DNA from: Fictibacillus phosphorivorans
GTDB lineage: Bacteria; Bacillota; Bacilli; Bacillales; Fictibacillaceae
DNA length: 64,000 nt
Assembly (NCBI RefSeq): GCF_007673525.1
Contig: NZ_VDZU01000001.1
Span: forward strand, 682,001 to 746,000
Direction of reading: 5' to 3'
Made by a program: the position numbers and the translations under genes. Positions 43,239 through 50,357 of the stretch are shown piece after piece; position 1 is the first letter of the stretch, and each line of letters begins with the position of its first letter. The notes under the pieces were generated by a model. It saw nothing but the letters and a program-made list of their open reading frames with translations. It was not told the DNA's origin and did not search any database.

Positions 43239-43272
43239 AAAAGGGATCTTCTTTTACAGAAGGTCCCTTTAT
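43239..43272 (+). terminator. Terminator of hag
   Basis: AAAGGGATCTTCT / AGAAGGTCCCTTT stem with a TTTAC loop; the T-run is short (TTTATT), so some read-through into the glycosyltransferase gene is likely. Confidence 0.75.
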
Positions 43273-43303
43273 TAGATTAAGATTGTAAACAGGAGTTGTT
43301 TTC

Positions 43304-44374
43304 TTGAAAACTTTAGCTTTGGTAATGATAGTTAAGAATGAGGAAAATAATCTTAAAAGGTGTATTGATAGCGTTAAGGACATAGTGAACGAAATAATAA
43401 TTGTTGATACAGGTTCAACAGATTTCACAAAGAGTATTGCAGTTGAAAAGGGTGCCAAGTTGTTTGAATATAAATGGAAAAAAGATTTTTCTGATGCAAG
43501 AAATTTTAGTATAAAACAATCAACCTCTGATTGGAATTTAGTCTTAGATGCTGATGAATACATTTTATCTAACGCTGAGTCATTAAAATACTTTATTGAA
43601 AATAATGACAATAGAATTGGAAGGATAAATATTTTAAGTAAGTATTTTGATAATGGACAAGAAATGGTTGAGTCAACTTATGTGACTAGATTGTTCCCTA
43701 ACAAAGCAATTTTCTTCAAAGGAAAAGTTCATGAACAATTAGATACGAACCTACCAAGAGTAAATATTCCTGTTAGTGTTGCGCATGATGGTTATTATCT
43801 TACTGATAAAACCGATAGAAACCTCCCCCTGTTACTGGAGGAACTAAATGAGACTCCGAGTGATGCTTACATCCTCTACCAAATAGGGAAGCAATATTAT
43901 TTAAAAAAAGAATATACTAAAGCAAATAATTATTTTTCCTCATCTTATAAAAACATAAAAAATAATGTGAACTATAAACCTAAAATGGTTATTGATTATA
44001 TGTATAGTTTGATAAAAAGTGGGAATTTAGAATTTGGTTTAAGAATAATTGAGAAAGAAAAAAATAATCTAACTATGTATACTGACTTTCACTTTGTGTG
44101 TGGTGTTTTTTTTATGGAGTTAGTATTCAGTAATGTTAATAAATTCATAAATTATCTTCCTTTTATTGAACATCAGTATTTAAGATGTTTAGAAATAGGT
44201 GAAGATGAAAAACAAGAAATTGTGAAGGGCACTGGTAGTTTTTTAGCTCTTTATAATTTAGGAACAGTATATGAAGCAATGGGTAATATAGATAAAGCAG
44301 TAGAGTATTATAAAAAATCTTCGGAATATAAATATAAACCAGCTACAAAAAGGTTGGAAGCATTGAGAAATTGA
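43304..44374 (+). CDS. family 2 glycosyltransferase with TPR-like tail (probable flagellin glycosyltransferase)
   Basis: 356 residues. GT2 domain: LALVMIVKNEENNLKRCIDSV, IIVDTGSTDFT, WKKDFSDARNFSI and the metal-binding LDADEYI. The C-terminal ~200 residues are helical with TPR-like repeats (YILYQIGKQYYLKKEYTKANNYF; LYNLGTVYEAMGNIDKAVEYYKKSSEY). Such proteins next to flagellin genes commonly glycosylate flagellin. It starts with TTG (AGGAG upstream). The gene is strikingly AT-rich with AAA/AAT/ATA/TTA codons, unlike its neighbours, which suggests acquisition by transfer. A flagellin 3' remnant follows it. Confidence 0.82.
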   Translation: MKTLALVMIVKNEENNLKRCIDSVKDIVNEIIIVDTGSTDFTKSIAVEKGAKLFEYKWKKDFSDARNFSIKQSTSDWNLVLDADEYILSNAESLKYFIENNDNRIGRINILSKYFDNGQEMVESTYVTRLFPNKAIFFKGKVHEQLDTNLPRVNIPVSVAHDGYYLTDKTDRNLPLLLEELNETPSDAYILYQIGKQYYLKKEYTKANNYFSSSYKNIKNNVNYKPKMVIDYMYSLIKSGNLEFGLRIIEKEKNNLTMYTDFHFVCGVFFMELVFSNVNKFINYLPFIEHQYLRCLEIGEDEKQEIVKGTGSFLALYNLGTVYEAMGNIDKAVEYYKKSSEYKYKPATKRLEALRN

Positions 44375-44430
44375 TAAAGATTTTTATTAAACATGGTCCT
44401 TTCTTAACAGAAAAACTATGATGGCTTAAA

Positions 44431-44470
44431 CTAACCACAACCACAAGGAGTTCTTCAACTTCTTCGTTAA
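44431..44470 (+). pseudogene. remnant of a second flagellin 3' end
   Basis: CTAACCACAACCACAAGGAG and the following bases closely match the end of hag. In one frame 44438-44470 encodes QPQGVLQLLR and a stop, identical to the last ten residues of the intact flagellin, with a one-base deletion just before it. No other flagellin sequence precedes it. Its own terminator follows. It is what remains of an older flagellin gene after replacement or deletion. Confidence 0.75.
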
Positions 44471-44477
44471 TTTCATT

Positions 44478-44509
44478 AAGTCATCGGGATATACCCCGGT
44501 GGCTTTTTT
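44478..44509 (+). terminator. Terminator after the flagellin remnant
   Basis: 11-bp stem AAGTCATCGGG / CCCGGTGGCTT (with G-T pairs) and T6 tail. Confidence 0.85.
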
Positions 44510-44607
44510 ACATCATGCTCGATTATTCCTATAGATTAGTTGCATAGTCTAAACAGGTTAAAGTACTAAGTTTAAATATTAAACCTTATATGAGAGTAGG
44601 TGTAAGT

Positions 44608-44784
44608 ATGGATATTGCTGCTCTTTCTGTCATGATGAATCACTCACAAGTCAAGCAACAAGCGAACATCTCTGTTATGAAAATGGCGATGAACACTGCT
44701 GAACAAAACAATGTGAATTTGACCAGGATGCTGGAACAGTCTGTTCAGCCACACATAGGTAGCAAAATAGATTTAAAGTTATAA
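44608..44784 (+). CDS. YjfB-family putative motility protein
   Basis: 58 residues. MDIAALSVMMNHSQVKQQANISVMKMAM matches the small YjfB family, often found near flagellar genes and SigD-controlled in B. subtilis. The in-frame ATG at 44590 lacks a ribosome site, whereas AGGTG lies 6 bases before ATG 44608. No clear SigD promoter is visible upstream, so expression may come from another promoter. Confidence 0.8.
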   Translation: MDIAALSVMMNHSQVKQQANISVMKMAMNTAEQNNVNLTRMLEQSVQPHIGSKIDLKL

Positions 44785-44816
44785 AGAGATCTCTTTTTCA
44801 GAGGTCTTTTCTTTTT
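44784..44816 (+). terminator. Terminator after the YjfB-like gene
   Basis: AGAGATCTCT / AGAGGTCT-type hairpin followed by TTTTCTTTTT. Confidence 0.7.
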
Positions 44817-44908
44817 GTCGATATTCCTGTCGACTTTTGCAACACATTTCTAGTAAACTTTCTTTCTCAATATGGGTATACTTCATTAGTAGAGGAGAGT
44901 GAGCGGAG

Positions 44909-45223
44909 ATGGAACGGCTTGTACGAATACAGCGACATTTGTGGGTTTGTTTGTGTTTAGGTCTCTTAAATGCGGCAGATGCTCTGTTTACTCATCAGTT
45001 GCTGCAAAAAGGTGGTAGAGAACTAAACCCGTTGATGCGTGGTATCTATGAATATGATCCTGTTATCTTTCTGCTAGTTAAATTCTTTTTTACGTATTTG
45101 ATCATCGCAGTTGGATTTGTTCCTTTAAAGAAAAGAGTTCAAGTGTTACTCAACATAGCATTGCTCATTTATTCTGTAGTAATTATATGGCATATAACCA
45201 TTAATGTTCTACTCGTAAGATAA
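44909..45223 (+). CDS. DUF5658-family small membrane protein
   Basis: 104 residues with three membrane segments (about 9-27, 50-70 and 78-100) and the motif LNAADALFTHQLLQKGGRELNPLMR in the first loop, typical of the DUF5658 family. Function is unknown. GGAGAGTGAGCGGAG precedes the ATG. It stands alone at the left border of the type IV pilus island, ending in a shared terminator. Confidence 0.75.
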   Translation: MERLVRIQRHLWVCLCLGLLNAADALFTHQLLQKGGRELNPLMRGIYEYDPVIFLLVKFFFTYLIIAVGFVPLKKRVQVLLNIALLIYSVVIIWHITINVLLVR

Positions 45224-45253
45224 GTAAAATTCTCTCTATAAATAGCATATAAA

Positions 45254-45284
45254 AAAGCCCACCAGAATCTCTGGTGGGCTTTAA
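45254..45284. terminator. Bidirectional terminator between the DUF5658 gene and the minor pilin operon
   Basis: Perfect 13-bp stem AAAGCCCACCAGA / TCTGGTGGGCTTT with an ATC loop and A/T tails on both sides. Confidence 0.92.
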
Positions 45285-45287
45285 TAG

Positions 45288-47084
45288 TTATTTCAAATAC
45301 CTATCTATTTTTTTCACAGATAACTCTGTTACTTTTGGTAGTCCTTCGGGTGGGTTTTGAATAAGATCTGGGTTATAAATGACTCTTAGCCGTGATTCAT
45401 CAGGTGAGATTCTGTCTTGGTTATCATCGTATTTGTCTCTAGAACTACCTTCAGTTACATTACCTCTAGTAGCATTCAACACAACTTTTCTGCCAAATAC
45501 TCCACCTTGTAATTCAACGTTAGATCCAACTCCGTAGATTTCCATTAAGTCCTCTGAATAAAAGAATCCTCTTATAATATTAGGATCATTTTTATAAACG
45601 TTGTTATTGGCAATCAGTATTTTTTTCTTACCAAAGAGTACTAATGATTTCTCATCTTCGTTCCCATTCTGAGTTCCTTCTAACCTAGCAAAACGGATCG
45701 TTGTTGTTCCTGTTACGTAAATCACAGAATCAAATTTTACATGTGAATTCCAGATCGTTAGGTTACCATTTACAAAGATAGGACCTTTTATCTCGAATTT
45801 CTCGTAGTTGTTAACATTATAATGGCCGTTAGCTTCAGGTTTTCCAATTGTTAAATTACCACCAATGTATGCACCATTTTCGAATGACAGTTGGTTCCAA
45901 TTTGCGATTTTGTTCGGATGACTATTAAACGATACACTATTAGTTGTGCTCAAACGTTTAAACGAAAAGCTTTCCATAAAAGGAACAGGATTCACTGAAT
46001 TAACGTATACATTTCCATTGTTAGTTCTGGAATTGGTACATCTGTTTTGAAGATCTAATATAAATACACAATTTGCAGGTGGTTTAGTAACTGTAAAGTT
46101 CCTAGTTGAATCTGTAAAAAAGTAATCATCATTTTGGTCGTCAATTTTAATCGGAGTGAACTTTGGTGTTCTTGTCTCAATTTTGGGAACGTACTTACTT
46201 TGAAAGCTTGTAAAAGCTGGACTTATAAAGTTTTTATCTAGTTTTTCATATTTTCCCTGTCCTAAAAATTCCTCGTACCAGTTAAGTGATGAAGGAAAAT
46301 CTTTTTCTTTAATATGAACACTGTAGTTTGGAGAATTTTTCAGTTTATATAAATTCTTCAGCAAGATCAGCCGGGCTTTTTGAGAGCCTTCACCTTCCAT
46401 ACTCGGATAATCTGATGGAATCCAGTTTCTTGCCTCTCCTTCAATACCGTTATTGTGAGTCACTAAGTTACCTTCAACATAAACATCGCCTTTAATGGCT
46501 ACTCCGCCATGTAGAAACATGTTTCCGTCATCGGTAGAAGAATTACAATTACTGCCCGTACAAGGGAATGGATTATACGAACCAAGCGCATAATTAAGTG
46601 CTTCAGGTGTTTGTTTACCGCCAAGCTGAATCGTTGAAATTAAGGTTTTTGTTTTTCCTTTTACTGTTGCCTGGCTATGTATAGTCATCGTTTGCGTTAA
46701 GTCTTCGGGATTCGTTGAGATTCTCTTACGATCATAAATCTTAACTTTAACGACACCGTCTTCTGCAGGAATAGTGGAGTTAGGCAAAAAAGCATCACTT
46801 GGTTTGTCTACTTCATAATTATCTAGAAGGTTAGTTAGGGCTGTGTCGAATGCAGAAACATCCAGGTTTATATAATCTTTTGACCGAGTCTCTAGAAGGG
46901 TGGATACATAATCAATTCCTTTTTCAGCCAGTTCAATAGATTGAATTTGCGTTTCACGCGCATCTGTTTTTTTGACACCATTAAATGTTGTAGTGACTAA
47001 GGAGAGTCCTGCGACCGTGAAAATAACGATCATCAAAAGGGCGATTATCAACGTATTACCTTTTTCAGAACAAAAGTATTTCAT
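45288..47084 (-). CDS. PilX-like large minor pilin / pilus tip protein
   Basis: 598 residues. The N-terminus MKYFCSEKGNTLIIALLMIVIFTVAGLSL is like PilX_N proteins: a short basic leader and a hydrophobic pilin-type helix without the canonical E5. The long C-terminal part is beta-rich, with GNVYVEGNLVTH, GAYIGGNLTIG, GPIFVNGNLTIWNS and VIYVTGTTTIR stacks suggesting a right-handed beta-helix. It has two Cys pairs (CTGSNC and CVFILDLQNRC) that may form disulfides. Its size suggests an adhesive tip or initiation subunit. ATGGAGGAA before the ATG couples it to the upstream prepilin gene; it is the last of three minus-strand genes. Confidence 0.75.
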   Translation of the reverse strand: MKYFCSEKGNTLIIALLMIVIFTVAGLSLVTTTFNGVKKTDARETQIQSIELAEKGIDYVSTLLETRSKDYINLDVSAFDTALTNLLDNYEVDKPSDAFLPNSTIPAEDGVVKVKIYDRKRISTNPEDLTQTMTIHSQATVKGKTKTLISTIQLGGKQTPEALNYALGSYNPFPCTGSNCNSSTDDGNMFLHGGVAIKGDVYVEGNLVTHNNGIEGEARNWIPSDYPSMEGEGSQKARLILLKNLYKLKNSPNYSVHIKEKDFPSSLNWYEEFLGQGKYEKLDKNFISPAFTSFQSKYVPKIETRTPKFTPIKIDDQNDDYFFTDSTRNFTVTKPPANCVFILDLQNRCTNSRTNNGNVYVNSVNPVPFMESFSFKRLSTTNSVSFNSHPNKIANWNQLSFENGAYIGGNLTIGKPEANGHYNVNNYEKFEIKGPIFVNGNLTIWNSHVKFDSVIYVTGTTTIRFARLEGTQNGNEDEKSLVLFGKKKILIANNNVYKNDPNIIRGFFYSEDLMEIYGVGSNVELQGGVFGRKVVLNATRGNVTEGSSRDKYDDNQDRISPDESRLRVIYNPDLIQNPPEGLPKVTELSVKKIDRYLK

Positions 47085-47087
47085 GCG

Positions 47088-47567
47088 TTATTCCTCCATT
47101 AGTCTAAATTGACTTTCTAGTTTTAGCTTTTTTGCATTGGCATTCTTGTTACTTCCAACTAACAGATCAATTTTAATACTTTTATCCACTATAGTTATTG
47201 TGGATCCTGAGAAATTAAAATCGTTAGAGCTAATCTGCCTGCCATCGATAACAGGCTTATCTTGTACGAATCCAATGGTTTTGCTCGTATTGTTATTTAA
47301 TTTATAAACGAGATTATTAGGATCATTCACTGTTTCTTTCACTTTTGAAGGTGTTGCAGTGTAAAGTACGTTAATAAATTCTGACATGACTAAATCTGCT
47401 TCATCACGAATTAATGTTTCATTATAAATTTTGTTCTCTGTTTTTAATCCGTTGAGTAAAACGAAATAAACAGCAGTAGCGATAATGGAGAAGAGAACAA
47501 GGGAAAGTAAAGATTCGACTAAGGTGAAACCTCTTTGGTCTAAGTATCTAATTCGTTCTCGCAGCAT
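47088..47567 (-). CDS. minor prepilin (PilW/ComGF-like position)
   Basis: 159 residues with a type III (prepilin) signal: leader MLRERIRYLDQRG, cleavage before FTLVESLLSLVLFSIIATA, including the +5 Glu. The rest is a small beta-domain without cysteines. It overlaps the 3' end of the upstream prepilin gene by 20 bases. Likely a priming-complex subunit of the pilus. Confidence 0.85.
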   Translation of the reverse strand: MLRERIRYLDQRGFTLVESLLSLVLFSIIATAVYFVLLNGLKTENKIYNETLIRDEADLVMSEFINVLYTATPSKVKETVNDPNNLVYKLNNNTSKTIGFVQDKPVIDGRQISSNDFNFSGSTITIVDKSIKIDLLVGSNKNANAKKLKLESQFRLMEE

Positions 47568-47985
47568 CTTTTAAATACCCCTCTACAGATGTAGGATTTG
47601 GTTTCCCATAATTGACAAGAACTTTTGCAGAATATAGTCCTATCTCTTTATCGGCAGGTAATTGTTTAACTCTTATGGTTATCTTATATGGCTTATTATT
47701 AATATCCATCTCATATAAACTTTGGCAAGCAGAGGTTGAACAGGTGGATTTGGTTAATGACTTTTCAGACATTCCAGAAATCAAATTAATTCCATATGGC
47801 TCATGATTAATCTGTATACGCTCCAATGTCATCCGAGCTAGATTGGTAGCAACTAGCTTTGTGTTATTTCCTGCTGATATTTGGTTTGCTTGGTGAAAAA
47901 ACTGCGAAATCCCTATAACGGAAACAGATAGGATCGTTAATGAAATAAGAACCTCTATTAGAGAAAAACCTTTTTCTGAAAGCAT
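47548..47985 (-). CDS. minor prepilin (PilV-like)
   Basis: 145 residues. Leader MLSEKG, then FSLIEVLISLTILSVSVIG, a canonical prepilin cleavage and N-methylation site with +5 Glu. A globular part follows, with a Cys pair in STCSTSACQS. A longer frame begins at 48018, but AAGGA eight bases before ATG 47985 and the normal six-residue leader favour 47985. It is the first gene of the minor pilin operon, divergent from the main assembly operon. Confidence 0.85.
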   Translation of the reverse strand: MLSEKGFSLIEVLISLTILSVSVIGISQFFHQANQISAGNNTKLVATNLARMTLERIQINHEPYGINLISGMSEKSLTKSTCSTSACQSLYEMDINNKPYKITIRVKQLPADKEIGLYSAKVLVNYGKPNPTSVEGYLKDAARTN

Positions 47986-48153
47986 TATAATCATCCTTAA
48001 CTGTTTTTTTTTGGTCATAAAGACCTAGTAATAAAGATTTTACTGCTTAATTATACAATATTTTTTAGAAAAGTTTGATATTATTGGGTGATTTTTAGTA
48101 AAAATGTAGTATTATAGGTTTAATTAGCGAATATTGGAATTGAGGAGAGTTCA

Positions 48154-49572
48154 TTGACACAAATTATTGTTTTGTTAGTAATCACATTAATTGTAGGTTC
48201 GCTGCTATATTTTTATCCTCCAAACGTTAAACGGCCATTAAAAATGACAATTCTAGGGCTAGCTTTTTTGTTGGCTTTAGGAGGGTTGTTTATTTTAAAT
48301 AATTTATCTTTTGGATTAGCTCTTACTGCAATGATGTTAATTGCTTTCATTGCATCATATATAGCAGCAAAAAAATTCAACTTAGTTTCAGCGAGTACAG
48401 GGCAATCAGATATTGTTTTTTCTTTTTCCCAGAATGAAATAGCACCTGAGGAGTATGTTCAAGAGAATCTTATAGAACAAGATGAACACGCTGCTGCAAT
48501 AGAAGAATTAGTAATGAGCAGTGAATTTGATAACGAGATAAAAGTATTTGAAGAAGGTTCATTGATAACTGAAGATTTACAAGCGTTAGACCCTAATGAA
48601 CTATTAGATTTAGATATCGACAAAATTATAGCAGAAGAAGAAAAAATGAGTATAGATATCGTTTTGCCTGTAGAAGAACTGGAAACGGAAGACATACTCT
48701 CTGAATCTATTGAAGATGAATTCGAATTCTTAAAAGAAACGAGAGAAATATCTGATGAAGAGCTTACGAATATGCCTATAGCTACCGATATAGAAAATGA
48801 GGAGATTCTTTTACAACGCGCCTCATTATTAGAAGATTTAGGTGAAACGGACACAATAGTAGAGACACCGGATATTGAAATCTCATCACTCGAGGAGATC
48901 ATTGAACCAACCGAAGAACTATCTCATGATAAGAACTTTATTTTGGAGGATAATGAATCATCAACAGAATCCATGCTTGAGGAACTACTAGAAGTAGAGG
49001 ATACAGAAGAGTTGTTAACTGCGATTGAAGAGATAAACACCGAAGAAGCCCACATCATGGAAGAACCTATCATCGAAGTTGAAATCACATTAGAAGAGCC
49101 TATACAAGTTGAAGTTGAATCTGAAATTGAAGCAACACCTATGGAAGAAGTAGTTGAAACAGTAGAATCGGTTGAAGAGATAGAATCATACGAAGAGCAA
49201 GATGAGTTTTCTGTGTCGGATACAGAAGAAGTAGTGGCTGAAATAGAAGAAGTTGAAGCCTCTATTAACGAATCCGTTGAGATCAGTACACCTGATATGA
49301 ATGTAGAGCTACAGGATATGTTTCTAAGTACCTTGCGCTCGTACGAAGAGACAGGCGATCATAGCTCTTATCAAGAAATGCTCGTCACATTATTGAACCA
49401 AAAATTATCAGACAAAGACTTCTATCTGTTTTCAAAACTATTGTTAGATTCTTATGTGAAATCTAGTGAATTAAACAGCTTCAATCCTTTAATTGAGAAA
49501 ATGGAAGAAAAGCTAAGCATTTATCCTGTTATTGTAGAAGAGCTTCAAAGATACAAAGAAATGAACAAATAA
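48154..49572 (+). CDS. acidic three-span membrane protein (FimV-like organisation), unknown function
   Basis: 472 residues. Three membrane segments (about residues 4-21, 31-49, 53-72) are followed by ~310 residues of very Glu-rich, low-complexity sequence and a conserved-looking helical C-terminal domain (~residues 385-472). Positive residues (NVKRPLK after span 1; AAKKFN after span 3) put the acidic part in the cytoplasm. I do not recognise a family. The layout, membrane anchor plus acidic linker plus helical end, resembles FimV/TspA in proteobacterial type IV pilus systems. TTG start with GAGGAGAG upstream. First gene of the plus-strand pilus operon. Confidence 0.75.
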   Translation: MTQIIVLLVITLIVGSLLYFYPPNVKRPLKMTILGLAFLLALGGLFILNNLSFGLALTAMMLIAFIASYIAAKKFNLVSASTGQSDIVFSFSQNEIAPEEYVQENLIEQDEHAAAIEELVMSSEFDNEIKVFEEGSLITEDLQALDPNELLDLDIDKIIAEEEKMSIDIVLPVEELETEDILSESIEDEFEFLKETREISDEELTNMPIATDIENEEILLQRASLLEDLGETDTIVETPDIEISSLEEIIEPTEELSHDKNFILEDNESSTESMLEELLEVEDTEELLTAIEEINTEEAHIMEEPIIEVEITLEEPIQVEVESEIEATPMEEVVETVESVEEIESYEEQDEFSVSDTEEVVAEIEEVEASINESVEISTPDMNVELQDMFLSTLRSYEETGDHSSYQEMLVTLLNQKLSDKDFYLFSKLLLDSYVKSSELNSFNPLIEKMEEKLSIYPVIVEELQRYKEMNK

Positions 49573-49600
49573 CATAATTATTTAAAACATAAAGGACTGG

Positions 49601-50347
49601 GTGAGTAATATGAAAAAAAGTAATCAATTTGTTGGACTGCCTATTATTAGTATTGCAGATGGAGCAGAAGTAGGACATGTAAAGTCATTAGTCGTTAATC
49701 CAAAAGAAGGTATGGTTGATTTCCTAACGGTTGAACATGCGGACTGGCAGATCAGCGTACGCGCGGTTCCATTTAAGAAAATTGTAGGTGTTGGAGAGTT
49801 TGCAGTAATGATTGAAGACAGCACATCGATCTTTGATTTAACAGAGATTCCGATCGCAAACGAACTTGTGCAAAAGAAAATTACTGTAGTTGGAGCTAAG
49901 TTGATTGATCGTAAAGGTCAACTGATTGGAGAAGCGACAGAGTTCTTTATCAACGAAGACACGGGAGCCATTCTTGGTCTGGAATTGTCACTACGCTCAA
50001 AGAAAGTCATCCTTTCATCCGAACAGCTTATCACTTATGGACGTGATTTGATCGTTATTAAAGAAGAAGCACAGTTGAACTTTTTAGATAAAGCTGAGTC
50101 TTTATTAGGTGGCGCTGTTGAAGTAGAAGAAGAGGTTGCTGTGTCTGTTGAAACAAACGAATTATCTGAGTTTCAAGAAAAGCAACTGAAATTATTGACT
50201 GGACGAACGACAACCAAAGATATCTTCGAAAGAAACGGTGAGCTTTTATTTCCGAACGGAACCACTCTAAATAAAGAGGATGTGCGGAAAGCTCAAGAGA
50301 AAGGACCTGCCGTTCTAGCAGAACTTTCCATGAACGTTGTGGGCTAA
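49601..50347 (+). CDS. PRC-barrel domain protein
   Basis: 248 residues, soluble. Two PRC-barrel domains: FVGLPIISIADGAEVGHVKSLVVNPKEGMV (residues ~11-90) and VVGAKLIDRKGQLIGEATEFFINEDTGAILGLELS (residues ~95-165). A Val/Glu-rich linker and a C-terminal helical domain with LTGRTTTKDIFERNGELLFPNGTTLNKEDV follow. PRC barrels are adaptor or assembly domains. The GTG start 49601 (AAAGGA upstream) and ATG 49610 are both possible. It is embedded in the pilus operon between the FimV-like and VanW-like genes. Confidence 0.8.
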   Translation: MSNMKKSNQFVGLPIISIADGAEVGHVKSLVVNPKEGMVDFLTVEHADWQISVRAVPFKKIVGVGEFAVMIEDSTSIFDLTEIPIANELVQKKITVVGAKLIDRKGQLIGEATEFFINEDTGAILGLELSLRSKKVILSSEQLITYGRDLIVIKEEAQLNFLDKAESLLGGAVEVEEEVAVSVETNELSEFQEKQLKLLTGRTTTKDIFERNGELLFPNGTTLNKEDVRKAQEKGPAVLAELSMNVVG

Positions 50348-50357
50348 AGAGAACGCG

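Noticed and set aside
43304-44470. Second complete flagellin gene
   Set aside because: Only the last ten codons remain; no N-terminal or central flagellin sequence precedes them.
48459-48902. Ser-rich 147-residue frame on the minus strand
   Set aside because: It is the antisense of Glu-rich codons of the acidic membrane protein; low complexity and no ribosome site.
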